Assembly (NCBI GenBank): GCA_043820025.1
Contig: JBDRED010000034.1
Coordinates: 17,777-81,776 of the forward strand
Source: JBDRED01 sp043820025 [NCBI: Elusimicrobiota bacterium]
GTDB taxonomy: Bacteria > RUG730 > JBDRED01
Reading direction: 5' to 3'
Length of the DNA: 64,000 bases
This document shows positions 1 to 8,742 of this stretch, in pieces. The stretch's first letter is position 1. Every line of letters starts with the position of its first letter. Under the pieces are notes generated by a model. That model did no database searches. It had not been told where the DNA came from and saw only the letters and a list, made by a program, of their open reading frames with translations. Position numbers and translations under genes: made by a program.

Positions 1-4
1 AAAA

Positions 5-34
5 GCGGGTCTACAGGCAGATCAACAGGCCCGC
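5..34 (-). terminator. Possible minus-strand terminator hairpin
   Basis: GCGGGTCT at 5-12 pairs with AGGCCCGC at 27-34, giving an 8-bp stem with one G-U pair. Read on the minus strand the stem is followed by TTTT at the very edge of the window, so it could end a gene transcribed from the right, or form half of a bidirectional terminator for a gene to the left. No minus-strand gene is visible next to it, so the role is uncertain. Confidence 0.3.
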
Positions 35-127
35 ATTTACACTTCACAATAAAAAAAAATGGAGTATCGCAGGATCCATTAAAATATATTTGGTAGGATA
101 TAGCCTATTATTTACTTCCTATTATTC

Positions 128-155
128 TTGACAAATTTGTAAGTAACAGTAATAT
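128..155 (+). promoter_or_regulatory. Sigma-70 type promoter for the phosphorylase gene
   Basis: A perfect -35 box TTGACA lies at 128-133, followed after 16 bases by TAATAT at 150-155. Transcription would start near 162, just ahead of the heptamer repeat and about 60 bases before the first start codon. Confidence 0.55.
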
Positions 156-164
156 ATAACATTT

Positions 165-192
165 AGAATACAGAATACAGAATACAGAATAT
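165..192 (+). repeat. Four tandem copies of a 7-bp unit (AGAATAC)
   Basis: The heptamer AGAATAC occurs three times in a row (165-185), followed by a fourth copy AGAATAT (186-192). It lies in the 5' leader between promoter and ribosome binding site of the phosphorylase gene. Related heptamers occur at 14140-14153 and 36026-36046. Confidence 0.85.
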
Positions 193-222
193 ACTAAACT
201 AATTACTAAAGGAGTAAAAAAG

Positions 223-3200
223 ATGAGAAGTAAAGTAAGATATCATGTCGAAGGCAATGAGTTTGTGATTGAAAATTATAACAATGCAAAGGCATTTGCC
301 AGTTTTTTTCCGGCTATTGCCGGTATATGGGGAAAGCCTATGTGGGTGTTTTACGTTAATCGCGGGCAGTCTATTGCATGCTTTGGCACAAAGGATAAAG
401 ACGGCGCTATCGTTGAGTTTAACGCCGCTAACAAGGCATACAGGCAGACGCCATTGCAGGGATTTAGAACATTTATTAAATGTGACGGAGCTGTGTATGA
501 ACCTTTTAAGAATCTTCCTGATAACGCGGAAAACGGAATAACAAACAGTATGTATATATCTTCCTATGACCTAAAGCTGTCTGAAAAAAATACAAAGCTT
601 GGTTTTGAGGTTTCAGTGGAATATTTTACTATACCTAATGAAAATATTCCTGCTCTTGCCAGGGTAATGACAATAAAAAACATAGGCGGTAAGGACAGAA
701 AGATTGAATGTATTGACGGACTGCCTATAATAATTCCTTATGGCACAAATAATTTTCTTTTAAAAAATATCAGCCGTTTAGCAGAGGGATGGTATAATGG
801 CGTGTTCTTCTCGAGGGTAAACAAGGTTCCGGTTTATAAACTGCCTGTTGAGCCTTTGGACAGGCCTGAGGTTATACATGTAAATGCAGGAAACTTTTAT
901 TCCGGATTCTATTATAAAAACAATGAAAAGATATCGCCCGGTTATATTATTGATCCTGATAGTTTGTTTGGCGAGGTAAGAGATTTTTCATTTCCTTCAA
1001 AATTTATTAATAACGAGAATTTTGAAATTGATCCTGACTTGACCGGTAAAAATAAAACACCGTCCGGTATGGGGTATTTTACTGAGACAATTAAGGCGGG
1101 AGATGAGCTTGCGTATTATTCTATTGTCGGCACTGCGCAGGACGCGGCTAAGATAGATGATTTTGTGGGGAAGATGTCAAACAGGGAATACTTAAATAAT
1201 AAAAGAGAAGATAATAAAGCGATAATAGAAGCTGTAAGCAATGACCTTTTAACAAAGTCGTCTTCCGGTAGATTTGATAATTACTGTCAGCAGGATTTTA
1301 TTGATAATCTTCTAAGGGGCGGATATCCGGTTACGCTCGGTAAAGGCGAGTTAAAGAAAAATTTCTATGTGTATTCGCGTATACACGGCGATATGGAGCG
1401 CGAGTATAATAATTTTATGGTGCTTCCTGAATATTTTTCGCAGGGAAACGGTAATTATAGAGATGTTAACCAGAATAGGCGCAATGATGTTTTTATAAAT
1501 CCTAATGTTGAGGATGAGTCAATCATTACATTTGTGAATCTTCTTCAGCTCGATGGATTTAATCCTCTTAAAATAATGGGCACTAATTTTAGAATTGTAA
1601 ACGTAAAGAAATTTTTATCTGCGTTTAAGAAAGAGGCTGATAAAAAATTGATTAAGGAAGTAATAAAAAATCATTTCAGCCTGGGACATTTATTTATTTT
1701 AATGGAAGAAAAGAATATTAAAACAGGCCTTGGCAATAATGATTTCTTAAATTTATTGATTGAGTGTTCTGAAAAGGTTGACCTGGCTCATCCGGGCGAA
1801 TGTTACTGGTCAGATCATTGGCATTATAATATTGACCTTATTGAAAGCTTTCTTGCTGTTTATCCGGATAAGCTAAAGGATCTGCTCTTGGGAAAAAAGA
1901 TTTATACATATTATGACAATAACCATATAGTTTTACCAAGAGATGAAAAGTACGTTTTATTTGACGGAGAGCCGAGGCAGTTAGACGCTGTTTTAGAGGA
2001 TCCAAAGAAGCAGAAGATGATCAGCGAAAGAAAAAAAGACGCTAATGTTGTAAGGACAAAGCATGGCGCAGGCGATATATACAAGACAACGCTCCTTGGA
2101 AAATTATTAAACCTTACGGCGAATAAGTACGCGTCGCTGGACCCTGACTGTATAGGCGTTGAGATGGAGTCAGACAGGCCGAACTGGTGCGATGCGTTAA
2201 ACGGCGTTCCGGGAACGTTTGGGTCGTCAACAGCAGAGTCATTTGAGCTGAAAAGGCTTTTAACTTTCTTGATAAACAGCTTAAAATCTTTAAGTATTAA
2301 GCCGGATATGAAGATAACTACAGCAAAAGAAACTATAGATTTTCTTAAAAAACTTGAGACAGCTGTAATAAAGAATAAAAATGATCAGTTTAAATTCTGG
2401 GATGAAACGCATTCAATTAAGGAAGCTTATAGAGAGAAAATAAGGTTTGGCGTTTTAGGCAGAGACGAGCAGATATCAGCGGCGGATTTAATTAAGATGC
2501 TTGAATTATTTTTAGAAAAATTAGACAGCGGGTTGAATAAATCTGTGGATAAAGCCACAGGTATGGTTGCTACAAACTATCAGTATGAGCTCGTGAAATA
2601 TAAAGCGCTGAAAGAAAAAGGCAAAACAAAAAAGAATAGAAACGGTTATCCCTGCATTAAGGCTCTTGCATTTAAGAGAAAGCCTCTGCCATTGTTCTTA
2701 GAAGGGTCTGTTCATTATCTGCGTATAGCTGGAAGCAAGACGGCTGCTGAAAAATTTCATAAAGCGATTCTTAACAGCGGACTTTATGACAAAAAATTAA
2801 ATATGATTAAGGTAAACGCGCCGCTTACAGGCGTGCCGCTGACTACAGGGCGTATTACGGTCTTTACTTCGGGCTGGCTTGAGAATGAGTCTGTGTGGAC
2901 GCATATGCAGTACAAATATATGCTTGAGCTTCTCAGAAATAACGCTGCGGATGAGTTTTTCTCCATAAGCAAAACAGCGCTTGTGCCGTTTATGGATCCA
3001 AAGGTTTATGGACGAAGCATATTTGAAAATTCTTCGTTTATTGTTAGCAGCGCGCATCCTGAGGAACATATACACGGCCAGGGTTTTGTCGGCCGTTTAT
3101 CAGGCGCTACAGCTGAATTTATCTCAATGTGGATATCTATAACCAGCGGCTTAAAGCCGTTTTATATGAATAACGGATCTCTATGTATGGAGTTTAAGCC

Positions 3201-3510
3201 TCAGATACCCGGCAGTATGTTTACAGAGAAAGATGATGTGGTTGTATCTTATAATGGAAATGAAAAAAAGGAAGAGATTAATGTCCCAAAGAATTCCTTC
3301 CTGTTTAAATTTCTTGGAAAGACAATTGTGATTTATCATAACCCTTTACGAAAGGATACATACGGGCCTGATGGCGCGAAGATTAAAAAGATGCTCTTAG
3401 TCTATTCCTCAAAGGAATCAATCGAGGTAAAAGGAGCGGTTCTTTCAGGCCGGCCTGCGCATGACCTGCGGAGCGGCAAAGTTATTAGGATGGATGTTGA
3501 GTTAGGATAA
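223..3510 (+). CDS. GH94-like carbohydrate phosphorylase (cellobiose phosphorylase-like)
   Basis: This 1095-residue protein resembles the large cellobiose-phosphorylase-like proteins of glycoside hydrolase family 94, which split beta-glucosides with phosphate to give a sugar 1-phosphate. The N-terminal 300 residues look like the beta-sandwich domain. The aromatic and acidic stretch YWSDHWHYNIDL near residue 527, and the long helical region after it, fit the (alpha/alpha)6 barrel. At about 1100 residues it is longer than classic cellobiose phosphorylase (about 800) and nearer in size to 1,2-beta-oligoglucan phosphorylases. No signal peptide is seen, so it is probably cytoplasmic. The ATG has a good AAAGGAG site at 208-214. 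The substrate is not known; the family call is fairly firm, the linkage is a guess. Confidence 0.75.
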   Translation: MRSKVRYHVEGNEFVIENYNNAKAFASFFPAIAGIWGKPMWVFYVNRGQSIACFGTKDKDGAIVEFNAANKAYRQTPLQGFRTFIKCDGAVYEPFKNLPDNAENGITNSMYISSYDLKLSEKNTKLGFEVSVEYFTIPNENIPALARVMTIKNIGGKDRKIECIDGLPIIIPYGTNNFLLKNISRLAEGWYNGVFFSRVNKVPVYKLPVEPLDRPEVIHVNAGNFYSGFYYKNNEKISPGYIIDPDSLFGEVRDFSFPSKFINNENFEIDPDLTGKNKTPSGMGYFTETIKAGDELAYYSIVGTAQDAAKIDDFVGKMSNREYLNNKREDNKAIIEAVSNDLLTKSSSGRFDNYCQQDFIDNLLRGGYPVTLGKGELKKNFYVYSRIHGDMEREYNNFMVLPEYFSQGNGNYRDVNQNRRNDVFINPNVEDESIITFVNLLQLDGFNPLKIMGTNFRIVNVKKFLSAFKKEADKKLIKEVIKNHFSLGHLFILMEEKNIKTGLGNNDFLNLLIECSEKVDLAHPGECYWSDHWHYNIDLIESFLAVYPDKLKDLLLGKKIYTYYDNNHIVLPRDEKYVLFDGEPRQLDAVLEDPKKQKMISERKKDANVVRTKHGAGDIYKTTLLGKLLNLTANKYASLDPDCIGVEMESDRPNWCDALNGVPGTFGSSTAESFELKRLLTFLINSLKSLSIKPDMKITTAKETIDFLKKLETAVIKNKNDQFKFWDETHSIKEAYREKIRFGVLGRDEQISAADLIKMLELFLEKLDSGLNKSVDKATGMVATNYQYELVKYKALKEKGKTKKNRNGYPCIKALAFKRKPLPLFLEGSVHYLRIAGSKTAAEKFHKAILNSGLYDKKLNMIKVNAPLTGVPLTTGRITVFTSGWLENESVWTHMQYKYMLELLRNNAADEFFSISKTALVPFMDPKVYGRSIFENSSFIVSSAHPEEHIHGQGFVGRLSGATAEFISMWISITSGLKPFYMNNGSLCMEFKPQIPGSMFTEKDDVVVSYNGNEKKEEINVPKNSFLFKFLGKTIVIYHNPLRKDTYGPDGAKIKKMLLVYSSKESIEVKGAVLSGRPAHDLRSGKVIRMDVELG

Positions 3511-3527
3511 AACTTGTGAGACAATGA

Positions 3528-5183
3528 TTGATACAAATAAGCGTTGTCTCCCTAAAGTTTCGGTGTATGGGGGTGGTGTTGGCTCTATTTAGGAACGTTG
3601 CTCTAGTTTGTCTGATAGTAATTTTCGTTACTGCCGTAAATGACAGCTTTATAACATGTCCGCGCGAAAAAAATTCAAAACAAAATACAGAGAGAATAAA
3701 TATTTCAAGAGATAGGCTTGCATTTAAAAGTTATTTTGCCTGCAGGCAGAATATAGGTGTATTAACAGAAATTATCAGGGAATATATTGATGAAATTGTT
3801 GGCGGCGTTATTGAGTATGAATCTGAATCTGACTCTGACTCTTTTTTCTCTGATTCGGAGCGCGAAACTCCTTCGGAAGGCAGTACCTGCGCGTCTGATG
3901 GTGAAATTTCACCAATGGTTTTTGATATGGACGATGTTGTTGATTGGGATGACCGGGTAGAAGAAAAGATAGAAAAAAGGAGAAAGGTTAAGAGATTATT
4001 TAACAGCTCTGATTTTTTAGAAAGCCCTCAAACAGCATGCCTGCGTCAATTAGCTGAGCATTTATACGATATGTCAAAGGAATATAATATGACACAAGAG
4101 TTTTTTGAGGTTTTTTATGAAAACGGAATTGATATAAGAAAGGGCAAGAACATTTTTATTAATCCAAAAGTGAAAAAAAATAATTATTCATACGCGGATA
4201 CTTGTAATGCTAAATATGACGGCGCTAAAGAACCGGAAAGGTCTATACTTAAAAAAAGGCAGGTAAATATGAATGGCGATCAGACTGTTAGTTTGCATTT
4301 TTTAGAGGATGTAACACAATGGATGCTGTCTGATAAAAGGGTTTCACAGGACATGAGAAATTACGCTCTTATAATCGCAGAGGACATTTTGGATGATCTT
4401 AATATGGTAAAAAAAGGCAGTTTCGTTGAATTAATAACCTTATCGGGTTATAACTCGGATCAATTAATATTGCAGTCTATTGCCTTAGAAGAGATAATCC
4501 GTTCAAGATCGAGTATTGTAACTATAGTTAAAGTATTCAGGCAGATCTACCCGGAGCTTGAAAAATTATTGAATAACGTAAATCCGCAAAATAAAATTTT
4601 AATAGAGAAAATCAAGAGGTTCCAAAATAAAATATATAATAATATTCTTCTAATACAGTCAAAACAGGTGGAGTCTAGCGGTATTTTAAATTCGCTTACC
4701 GGAGAGAATGTTGGCAGTTTGAAGATTATTGAGGAATATATCGAATGGGAGAGACCGGAATTAGTAGTGAATTATGAAGAAGTGCTGTCGTATGCGGTTA
4801 ACAGAGTGTTCACTGCTCAGCTGCCTGAAAGATGGTCCGGCCCGGGAAATAATATAAAATTTAAGACAGTGTTAAGTTATTTGGAGTTAAGAGATTTGAT
4901 TATGGATCAATTCTCGATTATTAAAGATAAAATCAGCAAAAGGAGAGAGAAATATCAAAGTATGTATGAGGAAAAAAACCATACCTTACCACAAGAACGC
5001 ATAATTACTATTCGGGAATTGATTGATGCAAACAAGAGCGCTATAACTTATAATGAATCTGTCTTACTGCTGTTTTCTATGCTGGAAGGTTTAGCAGGTC
5101 ATTACTTCCCTGTCCCTGATCCGGAAAAAGAAATAATGGCCTGTTTTGGCATGAATTATGAATCTTTGGTACATGCGTCCTAG
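3528..5183 (+). CDS. Unrecognised acidic membrane-anchored protein
   Basis: I do not recognise this 551-residue protein. Near the N-terminus a hydrophobic stretch (LFRNVALVCLIVIFVTAV, roughly residues 20-38) looks like a signal anchor. Residues about 97-135 are a low-complexity acidic Ser/Asp/Glu patch (SESDSDSFFSDSERE). The rest is helix-rich and charged, with a possible four-helix-like section from about residue 260 to the end. The first start is TTG at 3528, without a clear ribosome binding site; an in-frame ATG at 3567 is an alternative and puts the hydrophobic segment right at the N-terminus. It follows the phosphorylase by 17 bases, so it may be co-transcribed. A dispersed hairpin repeat lies directly downstream. 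Confidence 0.6.
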   Translation: MIQISVVSLKFRCMGVVLALFRNVALVCLIVIFVTAVNDSFITCPREKNSKQNTERINISRDRLAFKSYFACRQNIGVLTEIIREYIDEIVGGVIEYESESDSDSFFSDSERETPSEGSTCASDGEISPMVFDMDDVVDWDDRVEEKIEKRRKVKRLFNSSDFLESPQTACLRQLAEHLYDMSKEYNMTQEFFEVFYENGIDIRKGKNIFINPKVKKNNYSYADTCNAKYDGAKEPERSILKKRQVNMNGDQTVSLHFLEDVTQWMLSDKRVSQDMRNYALIIAEDILDDLNMVKKGSFVELITLSGYNSDQLILQSIALEEIIRSRSSIVTIVKVFRQIYPELEKLLNNVNPQNKILIEKIKRFQNKIYNNILLIQSKQVESSGILNSLTGENVGSLKIIEEYIEWERPELVVNYEEVLSYAVNRVFTAQLPERWSGPGNNIKFKTVLSYLELRDLIMDQFSIIKDKISKRREKYQSMYEEKNHTLPQERIITIRELIDANKSAITYNESVLLLFSMLEGLAGHYFPVPDPEKEIMACFGMNYESLVHAS

Positions 5184-5195
5184 TCTGAAAATAAA

Positions 5196-5234
5196 GTAAC
5201 CGAACTTGAGGGACAGACCCCAAAGTTCGGTTAC
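5196..5234 (+). repeat. Dispersed palindromic hairpin with GGGACAGACCCC core
   Basis: GTAACCGAACTT (5196-5207) and AAGTTCGGTTAC (5223-5234) form a perfect 12-bp stem around a loop containing GGGACAGACCCC. A decayed second copy lies at 43910-43940. There is no U-tract, so it is not a standard intrinsic terminator. The shape is that of REP-type elements mobilised by Y1 (REP-associated) transposases; no such transposase is in the window. Confidence 0.7.
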
Positions 5235-5253
5235 TGCTAAAAAGCACAAAATT

Positions 5254-5277
5254 CTAAAAATAGTGCTAAAAATAGTG
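5254..5277 (+). repeat. Two tandem copies of a 12-bp unit upstream of the HIT promoter
   Basis: CTAAAAATAGTG occurs twice back to back (5254-5265 and 5266-5277) and abuts the -35 box at 5279. Tandem sites directly upstream of a -35 element could be activator sites, or simply a slipped duplication. Confidence 0.6.
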
Positions 5278-5278
5278 C

Positions 5279-5307
5279 TTGTCAATATAATAATGATTTG
5301 ATATACT
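5279..5307 (+). promoter_or_regulatory. Promoter for the HIT-rpsU-nif3-dnaG-rpoD operon
   Basis: TTGTCA at 5279-5284, a 17-base spacer, then TATACT at 5302-5307. This is one of the best promoter matches in the window and the first upstream of the macromolecular synthesis operon. The next genes follow with short gaps or overlaps up to rpoD. Confidence 0.65.
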
Positions 5308-5337
5308 AGTCAATCCTAGATTGGAGGTATATGTCCT

Positions 5338-5685
5338 TTGGCTGAAAACTGCTTATTTTGTAACATAATCAGCAAAAAAATACCGGCAGAAATTGTCTTT
5401 GAAAATGAAGATGTTATAGCTTTTAAGGATATAAATCCAACAGCTCCCGTGCATGTTTTAATACTTACAAAAAAACATATTCCAACGATTTTGGATATTA
5501 AAGAGGAAGACAGCCGGGTGTTAAGCGCGTTGTGGGGCGCTGTAAATAAGATAGCGAAAGATATGGAAATAGATGAGTCGGGTTTTAGGGTAGTTGCGAA
5601 CTGCGGCGAGGATGGCGGGCAGGAGATACTGCATCTACATCTGCACCTGTTAGGCGGAAGACAGATGACATGGCCTGCAGGATAA
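5338..5685 (+). CDS. HIT family hydrolase (histidine triad, HINT-like)
   Basis: This 115-residue protein has the complete HIT fold signature. The catalytic triad motif HLHLHLLGGR lies near the C-terminus (about residues 99-108) and the N-terminus has CLFCNIISKKIPA, typical of HINT/PKCI proteins that hydrolyse adenosine phosphoramidates and aminoacyl-AMP. The start is TTG, because the preceding ATG at 5331 runs into a stop in its frame; GGAGG at 5323-5327 sits 10 bases upstream of the TTG. It is the first gene after a strong promoter and is followed by rpsU. Cytoplasmic. Confidence 0.93.
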   Translation: MAENCLFCNIISKKIPAEIVFENEDVIAFKDINPTAPVHVLILTKKHIPTILDIKEEDSRVLSALWGAVNKIAKDMEIDESGFRVVANCGEDGGQEILHLHLHLLGGRQMTWPAG

Positions 5686-5739
5686 AAAATAGCCCAGCTA
5701 GAAGGGGTTGGGAACAATTAATAAAAAAGGGGAACAAAA

Positions 5740-5928
5740 ATGACAGTTGTAAAGGTTAGAGACAATGAATCAATAGATGAAGCGTTAAGACGGTTTAAGC
5801 GCGAATGCGAAAAAGCGGGCGTTATGCAGGAAATCAAAAAACGCGAATTCTATGAAAGCCCAAGCGTCCGAAGAAAAAAGAAGCTTCAGGAAGCTAAGCG
5901 CAAGTTCAGACGTAAAATCAAGAAATAA
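5740..5928 (+). CDS. rpsU: 30S ribosomal protein S21
   Basis: The 62-residue basic protein begins [20 protein letters not shown], the characteristic S21 start, and ends in an Arg/Lys-rich tail. S21 binds the small subunit near the anti-Shine-Dalgarno end of 16S rRNA. It has a GGGGAAC ribosome binding site. As in many bacteria it heads the rpsU-dnaG-rpoD macromolecular synthesis operon, but here one extra gene is placed between rpsU and dnaG. Confidence 0.97.
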   Translation: MTVVKVRDNESIDEALRRFKRECEKAGVMQEIKKREFYESPSVRRKKKLQEAKRKFRRKIKK

Positions 5929-5943
5929 TTAAAGAGGTTTCAC

Positions 5944-6912
5944 ATGAAACTAAAGGATTTGTATAAGGCCATAATTGAGATTGGTATACAGAATGATCCG
6001 CGCGGCAAGAATGGCGTGGAAAAAGCGCTTAAGCAGGTAAAGGACTCTTACACAAAGCTGGCGCCTCTTGAAAAAAATTATTTTGATACAGAAAAGCTGA
6101 CTAATCCATATAGCGATTCTCGGATATATCACGGAACAGGCAATGAAGAAATAAAGACTATAATGGTCGGAGTCGATATGGAAACGCCGGAACTTTTAGT
6201 GGCTGACAGGCTGAGAGAAAGAGGTGAAAAGATTGACGCGGTTATGACGCATCACCCTGAAGGAACAGCATTGCTCTCGCTTGCTGAGGTTATGTCAATG
6301 CAGGCAGATATTATGCATTCATTCGGAGTGCCGATTAATATTGCGGACGGCGTTCTCTCAAACAGAATACGCGAAGTTTCAGAAGGTGTTTTACCTGTTA
6401 ATTATTACAGAGCTGTGCGCGCGGCTGAAATGCTTAAAATCCCATATTTCGGAGCGCATACTCCGGCTGATAACTGCGTGGTCACATACTTACAAAAAAT
6501 CTTCGATAAGAATAAACCTGAAACAGTTGGCAATGTTTTTGATATTTTAATGAATATTGAAGAATACAAAATATCGTTAAAGCATAATAACGGCCCGAGG
6601 ATTGTGTCAGGCTCAAAAATAAAGAGGGCGGGAAAGGTTTATGTTGATATGACCGGAGGCACAGGCGGATCTATTGATATGCTCGACAGGCTCGCTAATT
6701 CCGGAGTAGGAACAATGATTTGTATGCATATGAGCAAGGATCATTTAGAACGCGCAAAAAAATGTCTTTTAAATGTTGTTATTGCAGGGCATATGGCAAG
6801 CGACTCTTTAGGGCTGAACCTGCTCTTAGACAGCGCGCAAAAAAAGATAGGAAAATTAAAAATAATTGAGTTTTCAGGATTTACGCGTGTGGAAAGATTT
6901 AATAAAAAGTAA
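5944..6912 (+). CDS. NIF3-like protein (NGG1p-interacting factor 3 family)
   Basis: The 322-residue protein has motifs of the NIF3/YbgI/YqfO superfamily, hexameric proteins with a di-metal site. These are MTHHPEG (about residues 100-106), FGAHTPADN (about 176-184) and AGHMASDS near the C-terminus, supplying the metal-binding His, Asp and Glu residues. The biochemical role of the family is still debated. It starts 15 bases after rpsU with an AGAGG site and precedes dnaG, so it shares their transcript. In Firmicutes a NIF3 gene (yqfO) also lies beside rpoD, which supports a link to this operon. Confidence 0.88.
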   Translation: MKLKDLYKAIIEIGIQNDPRGKNGVEKALKQVKDSYTKLAPLEKNYFDTEKLTNPYSDSRIYHGTGNEEIKTIMVGVDMETPELLVADRLRERGEKIDAVMTHHPEGTALLSLAEVMSMQADIMHSFGVPINIADGVLSNRIREVSEGVLPVNYYRAVRAAEMLKIPYFGAHTPADNCVVTYLQKIFDKNKPETVGNVFDILMNIEEYKISLKHNNGPRIVSGSKIKRAGKVYVDMTGGTGGSIDMLDRLANSGVGTMICMHMSKDHLERAKKCLLNVVIAGHMASDSLGLNLLLDSAQKKIGKLKIIEFSGFTRVERFNKK

Positions 6913-6951
6913 GCGATCTCTGCTTTTTGCAGAGAAAGATTGAGAATTGTA

Positions 6952-8742
6952 ATGGCTTTTGATAGAGATGTTTTAGCAAGAATAATTGACCAAAATAATA
7001 TTGTAGATATAATAAGCGATTATGTTACATTAAAAAAAACAGGCACAAATTATAAGGGGCTTTGTCCATTTCATTCGGAGAAAACCCCTTCCTTTATTGT
7101 AAGCGCTGAGAAACAGATTTATCATTGTTTTGGATGTCATGAGGGCGGTGATGTTCTAAGTTTTTTAATGAAGGTTGAACATCAAACCTTTCCGGAAGCT
7201 GTAAAAATATTAGCTGAGCGCGCAGGGATAAAAATTGAAGAAACTAATGTTGGAAAGTCTGTTGAGGGCGGCGGGATAAAGGATAAGCTCTTTGAATTAA
7301 ATATGAGGACAGCGGAATTTTTTAATAGGTATATCAAGGATTCAAAAAATGCCGGGCATGCGCAAAAATATTTAAATAAGCGCGGCATCTCAGCTAAAAT
7401 CAGAGACGAGTTTTTATTGGGTTATGCGCCAAAAGGGCCTAACTTCTTGATTAATCTGGCTGCTAAGCAGAGAATACAAATGAGTCTTTTGGAGCAGGCA
7501 GGGCTTGTTAGAAAATCTGATAATCGCGAAGCAAGATATAAGGATTGGTTTTGGGATAGAATAATATTCCCAATATGCGACGCAAGGGGCAGAGTTATTG
7601 CTTTCGGCGGACGCGTATTAGACGATGGCGAACCTAAATATTTAAACTCGCCGGAAACAATTCTTTTTAATAAAAGCGCTACGCTTTACGGGCTTAATAA
7701 AGCATTGCCATATATACGCAAGGCAGAAAGAATTATTGTCCTCGAAGGTTATATGGATGTTATTAAGCTTTATGATGCTGATATAAAAAATGTTGTTGCC
7801 ACATTAGGCACTGCATTAACCGAACAGCATATTTCACTGCTTCGGCGGTATACTCGTGAAGTAATCGTTGTGTTTGACGGAGATGCGGCCGGCATAGCCG
7901 CGAGCTTAAGGACAATAGCTCTCTTTGTTAACAGCGGACTGCATTGCAGGGTTGTTACATTGCCTGAAGGGTTAGACCCCGACGATTATGTAAAAAAATA
8001 TGGCGCGGATGCGTTTAAAAATATTACAAACTCAGCAAATGACGCTTATAAATTTCTTGTAGAGGAAGTGTCAAGAAAAGAGAATGTTAAAAGTCTTGCA
8101 GGGAAGCAGAGGATATGTGAAAAGGTTTTGCCTCTTGTATGTAAGATAGACAGCGCGCTAGAGAGAAACCATCTTCTGAGAATACTTTCTGACACAATAC
8201 ATGAATCAGAGAATGATCTTTTAGCTGAGTCTAAGAAATATGCCAAGCGCGTCAGCGGGTTTAAGAATGTTAAGGCTGACAATAATGAAAAACCGGTTAA
8301 TAAAAATATTTGGCCTTATGCTGAAATAGATTTGCTAAGATTTTTACTGCATCATCCGGATGCGTTGGATTTAGCTGAGAAAAATATAAATCTTGAATGG
8401 ATCAGCAATGATTCGATAATTAAAACAATTAAGTGGTTGTTTTTAAACGTCAAAGAATTTAAGACGTTAAACACAGGAGTAATAATATCTCTTGCGATGA
8501 ATGAATGGCAGATGCCTGATGTGAATGAGATATTTTCATATGTTTCTGTGGAAGAAACAAAGGATAATGTTGACACAAAAAGAATTTTTTCTGACATAGC
8601 CGGCGTTTTGAAAAAAAACTATCTGCAAAAACAGCTAAAAGATATTGAGATAAAAATGAAGGATAACAGCGATTTTAGAGCTAATAAGGATATAATTAAC
8701 GAGTATGAGAAGATAGTAAAGGAATTAAAGAGAGGCGCTTAA
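6952..8742 (+). CDS. dnaG: DNA primase
   Basis: A 596-residue primase that makes RNA primers at the replication fork. The N-terminal CHC2 zinc finger is clear ([11 protein letters not shown], then CFGCHEGGD, residues about 40-66). The catalytic core follows, with the Toprim motifs EGYMDV and VVFDGDAAG (about residues 265-310). The C-terminal helical part should bind DnaB helicase. The ATG at 6952 is preferred over a TTG 12 bases upstream, because DnaG proteins begin just before this point. The TAA stop overlaps the rpoD ATG by one base (TAATG), so the two are translationally coupled. Confidence 0.97.
   Translation: MAFDRDVLARIIDQNNIVDIISDYVTLKKTGTNYKGLCPFHSEKTPSFIVSAEKQIYHCFGCHEGGDVLSFLMKVEHQTFPEAVKILAERAGIKIEETNVGKSVEGGGIKDKLFELNMRTAEFFNRYIKDSKNAGHAQKYLNKRGISAKIRDEFLLGYAPKGPNFLINLAAKQRIQMSLLEQAGLVRKSDNREARYKDWFWDRIIFPICDARGRVIAFGGRVLDDGEPKYLNSPETILFNKSATLYGLNKALPYIRKAERIIVLEGYMDVIKLYDADIKNVVATLGTALTEQHISLLRRYTREVIVVFDGDAAGIAASLRTIALFVNSGLHCRVVTLPEGLDPDDYVKKYGADAFKNITNSANDAYKFLVEEVSRKENVKSLAGKQRICEKVLPLVCKIDSALERNHLLRILSDTIHESENDLLAESKKYAKRVSGFKNVKADNNEKPVNKNIWPYAEIDLLRFLLHHPDALDLAEKNINLEWISNDSIIKTIKWLFLNVKEFKTLNTGVIISLAMNEWQMPDVNEIFSYVSVEETKDNVDTKRIFSDIAGVLKKNYLQKQLKDIEIKMKDNSDFRANKDIINEYEKIVKELKRGA

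Noticed and set aside
165-192. Heptamer arrays as a CRISPR
   Set aside because: Units are 7 bases and directly adjacent, with no spacers and no cas genes nearby.
5196-5234. Intrinsic terminator after the unknown 551-residue protein
   Set aside because: The stem is strong, but no T-run follows on either strand, and a near copy occurs at an unrelated site, so it fits a dispersed repeat better.
5316-5717. Minus-strand open frame across the HIT gene
   Set aside because: It is the shadow of the HIT gene, which has a full HLHLHLL motif and a ribosome binding site on the + strand.
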